NCBI GenBank assembly: GCA_018402075.1
Contig: JAGYJP010000017.1
Coordinates: forward strand, 1 to 24,160
Source: Candidatus Nanopelagicales bacterium
Lineage (GTDB): Bacteria; Actinomycetota; Actinomycetes; S36-B12
DNA length: 24,160 bases
Direction: 5' to 3'
Shown: positions 7,977 through 16,016 of the stretch, piece by piece
Layout of the letters: each line of letters begins with the position of its first letter
Numbering within the stretch: position 1 is the stretch's first letter
Translations under genes and position numbers: made by a program
The notes under the pieces: generated by a model
What the model saw: only the letters and a program-made list of their open reading frames with translations
The model's database searches: none
What the model was told of the DNA's origin: nothing

Positions 7977-10014
7977 ACAAAAACTCCTTGACTGGTGGTT
8001 GCCCCCGCAGGGGGCGGGCGAGCCGCTCAGTTGCTTGGCAACTTCTTTTACTTTTGACACAGACTTTTTTCGCGATGACTGCCTCGGCAGGTTCATTGGA
8101 CTTCGAGGAGCCGTTGGGGAAGAAGGCGTTGGTTCGTTGGCGCAAATCAACGAACTAGAGGAGCGGCTTGCACACGTGACTGCATGCGTGCTCGTTGACA
8201 GGAGCGCATCGGTTGAGGGACGTAACCTTCGTTGGGATGTGATTCCTGTTGGTGTTGCTGGTGGCTTGCTACACGCTAAGACTGCTGTCCTGGTCTGGGA
8301 AAACGCTGCAAGAGTCATAATCGGTTCGGCGAATTTAACTCCGGCGGGATACAGATACCAGCGCGAAATCGCTGTTGCATTTGATCTGGGCCAAAAGTCA
8401 CCCGTGCCAAGGGAATTCTGGCTGGATTACTTGTCGGCGCTGCGGGAAATTGTTGGCCTGGCACCGGTTGACTTGACCTCACCCGGTCCCAGAGCTCGTG
8501 CTGAGCTCGTGCTTTCGCAACTAGATGAACGCATTACAACTGCTGGCGCACCTCGACGCACTTCCGCAAATAGCATTCACATTATTTACTCGAAGGCGGG
8601 CGAGTCCGCTGTTGATCAAATCAGAACTGCGTTTTCGGGTTTGAAGCCGAGGAAACTGACTGCGCTCAGCCCCTTCTGGGACACGGAAGACCAAGGTTCC
8701 AGCGATGCAATCCGGTTATTGACCTCTTTGCTGGCTGAAAAGGGCGAGACCGAAGCTGAGTTCATGGTGCCACTCGAAGCTTCCACAACAGGGAGTTTGG
8801 TTCAAGCTCCCGCTGACTTAATCAATCGAGTGTCCAGGCGAGGAACAGAAGCCTCCCTCATGGGGGTTACCAGCGGCATGAATGAAGTCAACATGGAGCG
8901 TCGTCGGTTGCATGCAAAAGCATTGTCGCTGGAGAGTAGTGAATCGCTACTCGTGATGGTGGGTTCGTCCAACATGACGACTGCCGGACTTGGGTTATCT
9001 CCACACTTTGGTCACGTGGAATTAAACGTTGCCTATGTGACCGCGGTCTCGGGAAAAACGTCACGAGGGCTGCGGGAATTGTTCCCCGCAGTGATCCCAG
9101 TGGATTCGACATTGCCGCATGCACCCCAAACAGATCCGGAAGAAGAATTAAACCGCCCGATATTGCCTCGGGGGTTTGTCAACGCGATCATCAATAAGGG
9201 TGAAGGTGAATGGGAAATTTTGGTGAGACTAGAGCCACGCCTGCTTCCATCGGATTGGTCTGTTGAAGTCCCCGCACTGGGACTGACGTTGTTCTCCAGT
9301 GAATCCGCGGGGGAGTCCTTGGAAATTTCCGCTGCCATTGGAAATCCGAAAGTGCTGCCGCAAGGTTTAGCAGTGCACTGGACCGAAAAGAACGGGCACA
9401 AGGTTTCAGCTGACTGGGTGCTGAACATCTCCAACCCAGCCGACCTGCCTCTGGACGAAAGACTCAGGGCAGTGCCGATTGACCTCATCATCGAAGCGTT
9501 GTCAAAACGTTCCACTAACCCTGCAGCCCTGCTTGATCGACTACTCGATGGATTGTCAGACATGTCACCTGAGCAACTCCATGAAATTGCAAGCCCACTT
9601 GATCCGCTGAAGTCTTATGACGACTCCAGGGCGCTGTTGAAACGAATCGGTGTGTATGGACGTGCACTCGATGAGTTGCAGAAACAATTGTCACGCCCGG
9701 TACCCACACTTTCGGCCCTCGGTTGGCGGCTCACCGGACTAATTTCGCCAACTCGAATTGCGGAAGGCTGGGTTGAACAAGCGAATGAGGGGAATCTGCC
9801 GATCGAAGTCGCTCACTTCCTGTTTGCCGAACTGCTGCTGTCCATGAAGCGCGTCGATTGGGCGTCAGTGACCAGTGGGCTTGAGGAAAAAGATGTTCAA
9901 CGTCAGTTGAGCGAGGCCTTCGCGCGTTGGGATTCAACGTATGCCCAACTCGAAGCATTGCCGGCAGGCCACGAACTGATTGAGTACGTCACGGCAGCTC
10001 GGAGCGTGCCATGA
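7969..10014 (+). CDS. Phospholipase-D-fold nuclease-like protein with two HxK motifs (ZacB-like)
   Basis: The ATG at 7969 overlaps the preceding stop (ATGGATGA); the product is 681 residues. Two half-sites of the PLD fold are visible: H102-x-K104 followed by GSANLT (119-124), and H315-x-K317 followed by GSSNMT (332-337). The spacing from HxK to GS(A/S)N is 15 residues in both halves, as expected for one two-lobed active site per chain. The C-terminal 340 residues have no motif I can name. PLD-fold proteins in defence systems cut nucleic acids by a covalent histidine intermediate, so nuclease rather than lipase activity is expected. It is flanked by and overlaps both operon partners, pointing to a stoichiometric complex with the helicase. 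Confidence 0.87.
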   Translation: MDEQKLLDWWLPPQGAGEPLSCLATSFTFDTDFFRDDCLGRFIGLRGAVGEEGVGSLAQINELEERLAHVTACVLVDRSASVEGRNLRWDVIPVGVAGGLLHAKTAVLVWENAARVIIGSANLTPAGYRYQREIAVAFDLGQKSPVPREFWLDYLSALREIVGLAPVDLTSPGPRARAELVLSQLDERITTAGAPRRTSANSIHIIYSKAGESAVDQIRTAFSGLKPRKLTALSPFWDTEDQGSSDAIRLLTSLLAEKGETEAEFMVPLEASTTGSLVQAPADLINRVSRRGTEASLMGVTSGMNEVNMERRRLHAKALSLESSESLLVMVGSSNMTTAGLGLSPHFGHVELNVAYVTAVSGKTSRGLRELFPAVIPVDSTLPHAPQTDPEEELNRPILPRGFVNAIINKGEGEWEILVRLEPRLLPSDWSVEVPALGLTLFSSESAGESLEISAAIGNPKVLPQGLAVHWTEKNGHKVSADWVLNISNPADLPLDERLRAVPIDLIIEALSKRSTNPAALLDRLLDGLSDMSPEQLHEIASPLDPLKSYDDSRALLKRIGVYGRALDELQKQLSRPVPTLSALGWRLTGLISPTRIAEGWVEQANEGNLPIEVAHFLFAELLLSMKRVDWASVTSGLEEKDVQRQLSEAFARWDSTYAQLEALPAGHELIEYVTAARSVP

Positions 10015-12770
10015 CGGTAGACCGCGGTGCAGTGTTTCAGTGGGATTCGCAAATTCGGCTCGGAGGTAGTCCGCTGATCAGTTCGGAAGTATCTGGGCGC
10101 CAAATTGCAACTGCCAAAGAAATAGTGGAGCGACTGAACTCCCAACCAGGTGTGATTCTGGCGGACGAAGTCGGCCTGGGAAAAACATTCGTGGCACTGG
10201 CCGTTGCAGCCTCAGTCGCCGTTTCAACCAAGAAGCGCCGTCCGGTCATTGTCATGGTCCCCCCAGCGCTCACGCAAAAGTGGCCGCAAGAGTGGCAAAC
10301 CTTCGCCCAATATTGTCTGCCACCAGATACGGGCCTGCGGGCGACCAAGCACACGATCACTCGACCTGCGGAATTTCTTCGTCTTTTCGATGATGATGCC
10401 GCCCACAGATTCCACATCGCGTTTGTGGCCCACGGTGCGTTAACCCGACAACTCAGCGACCCATTTACCAGGTTGGCTTTGATTCAGGCGGCATTCCACC
10501 GTGCGCGCAATCTTTCCGAAGTGAAATCAAGGTTCATTCGTTGGTCCCCTCAGCTGATCCCTCGCCACAACTTGACCCCGGAACTGGTCTCAGATCTTCT
10601 GAATGCACCTCTTTATAGGTGGCGTGAAATTGCGCAGTTGGCCCGGCCTTACCAGGAGTTTAACGATGACCCCGTGTTCTTAGGACTACCCGAGATGGTT
10701 CGATCGAGCGGAGTTGATCTAAAACCACTCAGGCAATTGTTGGCGGTATTACCTGCCCGGTGGAGCTCCACAATAGATAGGAAACTGAAAAGACAACGGG
10801 GTGACATTGCAGAGGAAATCCAAGTGGTCTGGCGAGAGATTCTGTCTTTCGCACCGATTTCATCTCCGTTATTGGTGCTAGATGAAGCCCATCATGTGCG
10901 GCACGACGGAAGACTTTCTGGTCTCTTCACGAGCGCTGAGGCACAAGCAGATGCCAGCGCTTTGGGCAATGGCGGACCATTGGCGGGCAAGTTCGAACAC
11001 ATGCTTTTCCTCACCGCTACGCCATTTCAAATGGGACATCGTGAACTCATTCGCGTCCTCGGCCGATTCGAGGGAGTGAAGTGGCGTCGGGTTAGTGATC
11101 GAAGCGAGTACCAACATCAGATTTATGAGTTGGCGAGATCGCTGGATGAATTCCAAATGGCGGCGCACCGAGTGCAGGAGTTGTGGTCCAGGTTGTCGGT
11201 CATAGATGTCACCGATTTGCCAGCGAACTGGTGGGAACCTGGAAGGGCGCTGCCTCAGTCTGCAGATGAAAATAGTCGAATCCAAAGCGCGAAAGCCGCA
11301 ATCGCGTACCTGGATCTTAAGGTTCACGATTCAGAGAAGTTGCTGAGGAAGTGGGTGATCCGTCACGTCCGCGATGACAAGAGCAGTCGAAGGAATCAGC
11401 TTCCTGGCGATTCCATAAGACTCGGCGGCGATTCTTTGTTGGGGCTAGATATCAACCCGGATGCGATGTTGCCGTTCTTGATTGCAGCGAGGGCGCGAGG
11501 CGTGGCAATGAGTGCCCGTCGCAATGAGTCTCCAGCGCGAGCCTATTTTGCTGAAGGTTTGGCCTCCTCTTATGAGGCATACCGGGACACTCGTCGTAAT
11601 CGTGCAGGGTTTCTCGACCAATTAGAGTCGGTAACGACAGATAATGAAGACGATCAACTCCGCTGGTACTTGGACTGGGTCGAAAAAGCCATGCCTGCGC
11701 ATGACCCGCAGCGAATCACGAGTCACCCAAAAATCCGAGCAACTGTTGAACGAGCATTAGATCTGTGGCGAAGTGGCGAGAAGGTGCTCATCTTCTGCTT
11801 CTACGTGGAGACAGGGCGAGCGTTGCGAAGGGAAATCTCAGCAGCCATGGAGCGTGATTTATTCGAGACAGCGGCTCGGTATCTCGACCTTGACCCCAGT
11901 GATCGCGAAGCAATCACTGAAAGAATTGACCGCTCCCAAAGCAATATTCTCACGGTGGACTCAGGTGCCCGTCGAACCCTTGAGAAGCAGCTCGAGACAC
12001 TCGCAGCGAAATACAGATTTACCTCCGAGGAGTCAGAGGCCTTTACGGAAGCCGTGCTTCGCTTTTTGCGGACGGAATCATTTTTGGTCCGGAATGTATT
12101 CCCACACGGCGTTGGGTCAGCCGCACTCGCACCAGCACTAGAAGAGGTAGACGGTGCCGGAAGAAACATGTGGGACAAATTGGAAAAATTCGCTGAACGA
12201 CTTTCCCAGCTTTCCCAGACGCAGCGCGTTAAGACTCTTGAAGCTCTGAACCACATTAAAACGGGCCAGTATCAAACAATGGACTCCGCCGAGGGAGCGC
12301 AAAATACCCAAATGATTCTCCCTAACGTCCGTCTGGCTAACGGAAAAGTGAAGTCCGAAATCAAAGACATCCTGGTCACTTCGTTCAACATGCCGTTCTT
12401 TCCTGAGATTTTGATTTCGAGTTCGGTATTGAGCGAAGGTGTTGACCTTCATTGGGAATGCCGCACGGTCATTCACCATGACCTGGATTGGAACCCCAGT
12501 AATCTTGAGCAGCGCACTGGGCGGTTGGACCGGATTGGAAGTATGGCAGAGATCACGCATTCACCAATATCCATTTACGAGCCTTACACAACCGGTCTGC
12601 AAGATGAGAAAATGTACAAAGTTGTCATGGATCGAGCCCGCTGGTTCAACATTGTGATGGGTGACGACGTGGAATTGGGAGACACTCAAATCGATGACAT
12701 CGCTGAAAGGATTCCCATGCCCGAGCAGTTACGCAACCGCCTGACGTTGGATCTTTCAGTCTTCAAGTAA
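10011..12770 (+). CDS. SNF2-family (superfamily 2) helicase/translocase (ZacC-like)
   Basis: The start overlaps the previous stop as ATGA; the product is 919 residues. The first RecA lobe has LADEVGLGKT (50-59, Walker A), PPALTQKWPQEW (motif Ia region), DEAH at 291-294 and FLTATPFQ (motif III). The second lobe has KVLIFCFYVETG, SSSVLSEGVDLHWECRTVIHHDLDWNP and EQRTGRLDRIGS (833-844, motif VI). This matches RapA/HepA-like SNF2 ATPases that translocate on double-stranded DNA. Long inserts between motifs I and II and between the lobes are probably substrate or partner-binding. As the last gene of the operon it likely drives DNA engagement for the PLD protein. All core motifs are intact, so I expect an active enzyme. 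Confidence 0.92.
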   Translation: MTVDRGAVFQWDSQIRLGGSPLISSEVSGRQIATAKEIVERLNSQPGVILADEVGLGKTFVALAVAASVAVSTKKRRPVIVMVPPALTQKWPQEWQTFAQYCLPPDTGLRATKHTITRPAEFLRLFDDDAAHRFHIAFVAHGALTRQLSDPFTRLALIQAAFHRARNLSEVKSRFIRWSPQLIPRHNLTPELVSDLLNAPLYRWREIAQLARPYQEFNDDPVFLGLPEMVRSSGVDLKPLRQLLAVLPARWSSTIDRKLKRQRGDIAEEIQVVWREILSFAPISSPLLVLDEAHHVRHDGRLSGLFTSAEAQADASALGNGGPLAGKFEHMLFLTATPFQMGHRELIRVLGRFEGVKWRRVSDRSEYQHQIYELARSLDEFQMAAHRVQELWSRLSVIDVTDLPANWWEPGRALPQSADENSRIQSAKAAIAYLDLKVHDSEKLLRKWVIRHVRDDKSSRRNQLPGDSIRLGGDSLLGLDINPDAMLPFLIAARARGVAMSARRNESPARAYFAEGLASSYEAYRDTRRNRAGFLDQLESVTTDNEDDQLRWYLDWVEKAMPAHDPQRITSHPKIRATVERALDLWRSGEKVLIFCFYVETGRALRREISAAMERDLFETAARYLDLDPSDREAITERIDRSQSNILTVDSGARRTLEKQLETLAAKYRFTSEESEAFTEAVLRFLRTESFLVRNVFPHGVGSAALAPALEEVDGAGRNMWDKLEKFAERLSQLSQTQRVKTLEALNHIKTGQYQTMDSAEGAQNTQMILPNVRLANGKVKSEIKDILVTSFNMPFFPEILISSSVLSEGVDLHWECRTVIHHDLDWNPSNLEQRTGRLDRIGSMAEITHSPISIYEPYTTGLQDEKMYKVVMDRARWFNIVMGDDVELGDTQIDDIAERIPMPEQLRNRLTLDLSVFK

Positions 12771-12862
12771 TTGGGATGCCTGAAACGGAATTATCATTAT
12801 GAAAATCCCACTTTATGAACTGTGCAAGGCCAGTTTTTCCGACCTTGACAAATTGATTCGGT

Positions 12863-12885
12863 TAAAAACTCACTAGTGAAGTGAG
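12863..12885 (-). terminator. Intrinsic terminator of the deacetylase/nuclease operon
   Basis: Read on the minus strand, CTCACT, a five-base loop and AGTGAG form a perfect six-bp stem followed at once by TTTTTAAC. It lies 21 bases after the stop of the nuclease gene ending at 12906, so it most likely ends that two-gene transcript and also separates it from the convergent helicase operon. Confidence 0.7.
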
Positions 12886-12905
12886 CTTCTTCGTGAAATG
12901 CACTT

Positions 12906-13763
12906 CTATTGACGATTTCCATCGGTTCGGCCGAGAGACTTGAAGAGTTCGTTAGCTGCCATCGGCTCCATAGATTGTCTGCGGGGTTGCGCCAATTCCT
13001 TGAGCTCCCCGTGCTCAAGCAACTCATTGGCGAGCAGGAGTCCAAGCCCGAGGTCTACTGCCTCTTTCTGAAGGGCTCCCAATGTATTTCGTGCGCTCTG
13101 GATCAGTTGTATTTGAGGGCTGGTGAAATGCCCGCTGGATTCATCGGGGATCCACACCAGCAACCATGAAAAGGTGCAACGGCCCAACGCGGCCTGAGCG
13201 GCAGCCTCGAAGAGAGCTGAGCGATCTACAGCCCAGTAGGGCTTCACTTCAACAGCGTGTACTTCATTCCAGTCGCCAAGACTCTCAAAATGAAGGTCCA
13301 CAATGACCGTTAGATCAGGTCGGGTGTGAGTTGCAGGCTCACCCTGACGCCGAACGCGTGTTGCTGATGTCGGGTAGACGACGACACCATCTTCTTCAGT
13401 AGTGGTCCCCGAACTTGAGTCAATTGGGTCGAGTCGATCAGCGTGCCACTTGGTGATGAAAGCATCAAGGGATGCAGTGAGAAGCGGGTAAGTTTGAATT
13501 TCCCGATCGGGCATGGGGATCAAACCGGCTTCTATTGCCTGATCTAGTGATCGAGATCCTTGGGAGACAGCTCTGCCGTTGCGTTGACCTGACCACTGCA
13601 GAACTTCGAGTCCCACGAGAGTACTGACTGCTCGTTTCACCCGCCCGCGTTGACCAACGTCGACCTTCTTTTGAAGTTCGGCGTAACCAATGCGCTCAGG
13701 CGGGTCAGGGACAGCGCCTTCGATGTCACGGTGGAATTTCCAAGGTTCGATTGTTTCACTCAT
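12906..13763 (-). CDS. Winged-helix plus PD-(D/E)xK nuclease-like protein
   Basis: This 285-residue protein starts at ATG 13763, only 4 bases after the stop of the upstream deacetylase gene, so the two form an operon and translation may be coupled; there is no strong Shine-Dalgarno of its own. Residues 24-60 look like a winged helix (YAELQKKVDVGQRGRVKRAVSTL, then VLQWSGQRNGRAV as the wing). The C-terminal half has RPDLTVIVDLHFE (148-160), AVEVKPYW (170-177) and a QAALGRC helix (190-196): P149-D150, E172-x-K174 and Q190 fit a PD-(D/E)xK active site. This is probably a DNA nuclease or a restriction-like protein with a DNA-binding head. I do not recognise a named family. The catalytic assignment is inferred from motif spacing. 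Confidence 0.72.
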   Translation of the reverse strand: MSETIEPWKFHRDIEGAVPDPPERIGYAELQKKVDVGQRGRVKRAVSTLVGLEVLQWSGQRNGRAVSQGSRSLDQAIEAGLIPMPDREIQTYPLLTASLDAFITKWHADRLDPIDSSSGTTTEEDGVVVYPTSATRVRRQGEPATHTRPDLTVIVDLHFESLGDWNEVHAVEVKPYWAVDRSALFEAAAQAALGRCTFSWLLVWIPDESSGHFTSPQIQLIQSARNTLGALQKEAVDLGLGLLLANELLEHGELKELAQPRRQSMEPMAANELFKSLGRTDGNRQ

Positions 13764-13767
13764 GGAT

Positions 13768-14736
13768 TCAGTCTGTCACTTTTTCACCTTGAGGGCTAAC
13801 GAATTCCTGTGCGGCAACTGCGCGGCCTGCGGCGATTGCCATGCGCGCCCAAACCTCTGGAGTCACTGTGTCAGGTTGGTAGCCGCCGGCGCCACCGAGA
13901 AGAATTGGAGTATCGCGGAATGCTTGGCGAACCTGACGAACAGCTTTCACCATTCCTTCGATCGTGTAGTTCAGTGTTGACAGCGGATCGCTTTCGTGGC
14001 CGTCAGCACCCATTGCAATGAAGATCATGTCAGGATGAAATCGGTCAGCGAAAAGCGCGAAGTCAAGGATTGTTCCTTCGAGTTCACCATCACCTGATCC
14101 TGGTTCTAGTGCTCGGTTGAACACATGGTTGTCGGGATCATCGTGGTGACCGGTGCCGGGGAATATTGACCGGTCGTGAACCGAGAAAGTGAATACTCGA
14201 GGGTCGTTTTTCAAGAGGGCTTCGGTGCCGTCACCATGGTGGGCATCAATGTCCAGGATTGCAATGCGCCTGATTTTGTTGGTCTCATCATCAAGAATAT
14301 GTTTCGCGGTCAATGCGAGATCGTTGAGGACGCAGAACCCGCTGGAGCGGTCTGCCATGGCGTGGTGCTTGGCACCCGCGAAGTTGACCGCGGTCAGAGC
14401 GTTGCCCTTGAGGAGTTCCTCGGCAGCCAGGATTGTTCCGCCGGCCATGCGGGCGGCGAGGCTCGCGAGGTCAGGGCGCTGCCCCTCCCACTCTCCGCAG
14501 CGACCGTTGACCAGAACCTCCTCTATATATAGGTGTTCGTGCACCGATTCGAGCTGCTCGATGGTGGGCAGGTAGTTGGAATCGATCTCCACGACCTCAA
14601 CCCCGGATTGCGGGGCAAGGTCGAGGAGTCGCTCCTTGGCGAGGGTGAAGCGCCTTCCTTGGGTGGGGTGGTTGGGGTCGAAGACCCAGTTGGCGTACTC
14701 GTCTGAGTGAATCAGAACCAGGGTGTTGTTTTTCAT
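13768..14736 (-). CDS. Histone-deacetylase-superfamily hydrolase (AcuC/HDAC-like)
   Basis: I chose ATG 14736 (322 residues) because AAGGAAC precedes it closely; the frame stays open further upstream but that part does not look coding. The HDAC fold is complete: catalytic H124-H125 (GAKHHAM), zinc ligands in DIDAHHGDGT (D164, H166), GADGHESDP (D245) and the GGAGGYQPDTV loop with the tyrosine. The enzyme removes acyl groups from lysines or polyamines using zinc; the real substrate is unknown. It is the first gene of a two-gene operon with a PD-(D/E)xK protein 4 bp downstream. It is diverged from the sigma-like gene across about 280 bp. A nearly identical second copy begins near the right window edge (23554 onwards), so this gene belongs to a recent duplication. 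Confidence 0.9.
   Translation of the reverse strand: MKNNTLVLIHSDEYANWVFDPNHPTQGRRFTLAKERLLDLAPQSGVEVVEIDSNYLPTIEQLESVHEHLYIEEVLVNGRCGEWEGQRPDLASLAARMAGGTILAAEELLKGNALTAVNFAGAKHHAMADRSSGFCVLNDLALTAKHILDDETNKIRRIAILDIDAHHGDGTEALLKNDPRVFTFSVHDRSIFPGTGHHDDPDNHVFNRALEPGSGDGELEGTILDFALFADRFHPDMIFIAMGADGHESDPLSTLNYTIEGMVKAVRQVRQAFRDTPILLGGAGGYQPDTVTPEVWARMAIAAGRAVAAQEFVSPQGEKVTD
13813..14292 (-). repeat. Duplicated deacetylase segment, copy 1
   Basis: This stretch matches 23692-24160 almost base for base in the same orientation, with scattered mainly third-position differences and one 12-base in-frame difference at its lower edge (present here, absent in copy 2). Below 13813 the two loci diverge completely. 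Copy 2 runs out of the window, so the full repeat length is unknown. Confidence 0.9.
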
Positions 14737-14970
14737 GATTGTTCCTTTGGGTCGCTCGGTGAGGGTTTGTTGGGTTTTTTGTTCGTGCGTCCACGCGAAC
14801 CAGCTGACATTGAATCGGTGATCAGTTTCGAACTGAATTCCATGGACTGGGTCCGGTTGTTGTGAATTTCGGGTCATCGGCTCTGTGTCTTTTGGCCCCT
14901 TCAATAGGTAAAGCACCTGAAAAGGCCCTGAGGTAAACAAGAAATCTGAAAAACTTTTTTTGGTGGTAAA

Positions 14971-14996
14971 TGTCAGACCCACGGGTTAGCCTGAGG
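14971..14996 (+). promoter_or_regulatory. Repeated promoter-like motif P1 upstream of the sigma-like gene
   Basis: TGTCAGACCC at 14971-14980 is followed nine bases later by CCTGAGG. The same ten bases, the preceding TTTGGTG and the same distance to TCTGTGA occur at 15684, upstream of the next transcription unit. The copy ends about 20 bases before the ATG at 15018, whose Shine-Dalgarno is AAAGGGGGA, so a short leader is expected. It could be the target of the sigma-like protein itself (autoregulation) or of a shared regulator; that is inference. Confidence 0.5.
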
Positions 14997-15017
14997 TGAC
15001 GAAAAAAGGGGGATCCC

Positions 15018-15592
15018 ATGAGTGAACGAATTGACGCGATCGCATTCCGCGAGGGTGTGTACGGCCAGATCTACGATGCTGCCTACGCGGTTGCCCGCAA
15101 CCAGTCACCTGATGTTGCCGCTCACGCCGAGGACATCGCCATGAATATTGTGCTCAAGTTCACCAAGCGCCAAATGACCGCCAAGGTGGAGAACCCCGCT
15201 GCGTGGGGGCAACACACGCGCGCTACGCGTGCACCAACTACGCCAACAGGCAGGTGCACCGCCAACGCAATGAAGATGTCAACAACGAAACTTTCTGGGA
15301 AGAACGCGTTGATATCAACCCAGGGATCTACCCCTACAAGTCGGTAGCGGGAGCGGACGCCATTGCGTTTGCGTTGGCGTGCCTCAATGACCGTGAACGG
15401 GAAATGGTGCACCTGGTCGAAGCGGGGTACTCACACGCTGAAGTGGCCGAGATGCTGGGGTACGCGGGCGCCCGGTCGGTGACCACCACCATGAATCGAA
15501 TCCGGGTGAAAATCACCGAACATGTGGGGAGCCGCGAAGAGGTGGAAGACATGGGGCATTGCGTGAATTGCTCCGGTGGCTGCTTCACTTGA
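15018..15592 (+). pseudogene. ECF-sigma-like factor split by a -1 frameshift at a five-G run
   Basis: The start is ATG 15018 with a strong Shine-Dalgarno. Frame 1 encodes a region-2-like segment (AEDIAMNIVLKF, then KVENPAAWG) and then leaves sense at the GGGGG of 15205-15209, ending at 15347 after 109 residues. Reading one base back at that run continues WG-ATHARYACTNYANRQVHRQR and then a classic region 4 (CLNDREREMVHLVEAGYSHAEVAEMLGY, RVKI), ending at 15592. The joined protein would be about 191 residues, a normal ECF length, with a cysteine-containing tail (CVNCSGGC). Either one G has been lost (mutation or base-calling error) or ribosomes slip back on GGG, which would keep the gene functional. 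The region 4 helix-turn-helix is well preserved, so the break is recent or recoded. Confidence 0.7.
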
Positions 15593-15683
15593 TCAGGGAT
15601 TGAGTGGTCGGTCGGGTGGTGGCGGCTTCTGTCGTCACCACCTCCGGCCTGCATACGTGGGTTTCATTCATGGGTTTGGTGAA

Positions 15684-15709
15684 TGTCAGACCCCGGTGAG
15701 AGTCTGTGA
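15684..15709 (+). promoter_or_regulatory. Repeated promoter-like motif P2 upstream of the small-ORF/HD operon
   Basis: TGTCAGACCC at 15684-15693 repeats motif P1 exactly, with the same spacing to a CTGTG block. It lies about 150 bases before the ATG at 15861, leaving a long leader that contains two hairpins. Shared upstream elements suggest that the sigma-like gene and the following genes answer to one regulator. Confidence 0.5.
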
Positions 15710-15719
15710 TTGCTCGAGA

Positions 15720-15773
15720 AAGTGCCGTTAAGCCCTCCGGTTTGGCACTTGCCAACCGCCCTCTCGGGACGGT
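15720..15773 (+). other. Two-hairpin leader of the HD-domain operon
   Basis: AAGTGCC (15720-15726) pairs with GGCACTT (15744-15750) around a 17-base loop. It is followed directly by ACCGCCC (15755-15761), a TCTC loop and GGG-A-CGGT (15766-15773), a stem with one bulged A. Both lie in the leader expected from promoter motif P2. They could form a regulatory RNA element, but no known riboswitch consensus is recognised and there is no T-run for termination. Confidence 0.4.
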
Positions 15774-15860
15774 GGCTCTGGAGGAAGAGCAGCCCGAGGT
15801 TCATCTTTAGTTTCGTACTGGTGAGTCCACTCTCGGGAAGATCGAGTTGGGAAGGTTGTT

Positions 15861-16016
15861 ATGACTGATTCTCAAGGGGGAAAGAAGTTTTTGTTCAGCA
15901 CGGAGGGTGTTGATTTTTCTGACGACTCCGCGGTTGAGGATTTTGCCCGCACTGTGTGGGAGAAGTTCGTGAAAGCGAATGGGGAGGAAAACAATGACAC
16001 AACAAAAGAACAGTGA
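15861..16016 (+). CDS. Small hypothetical protein (51 residues)
   Basis: The ATG at 15861 has GGGAAGG five bases upstream. The product is 51 residues, acidic overall, soluble and without cysteines; the middle part (DDSAVEDFARTVWEKFVKAN) would form an amphipathic helix. Its 3' end overlaps the start of the HD gene at 15994 by 23 bases, and the Shine-Dalgarno of that gene lies within it, so the two are co-translated. I do not recognise it. A partner or leader peptide of the HD protein is possible. Confidence 0.55.
   Translation: MTDSQGGKKFLFSTEGVDFSDDSAVEDFARTVWEKFVKANGEENNDTTKEQ

Noticed and set aside
12774..12814. TGGGAT...ATCCCA as a terminator of the helicase operon
   Set aside because: The six-bp arms are about 27 bases apart and no T-run follows; too weak to list.
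14737..14982. An 82-residue N-terminal extension of the deacetylase
   Set aside because: The ATG at 14736 has a good Shine-Dalgarno, the extension has no family character, and it overlaps the divergent promoter region.
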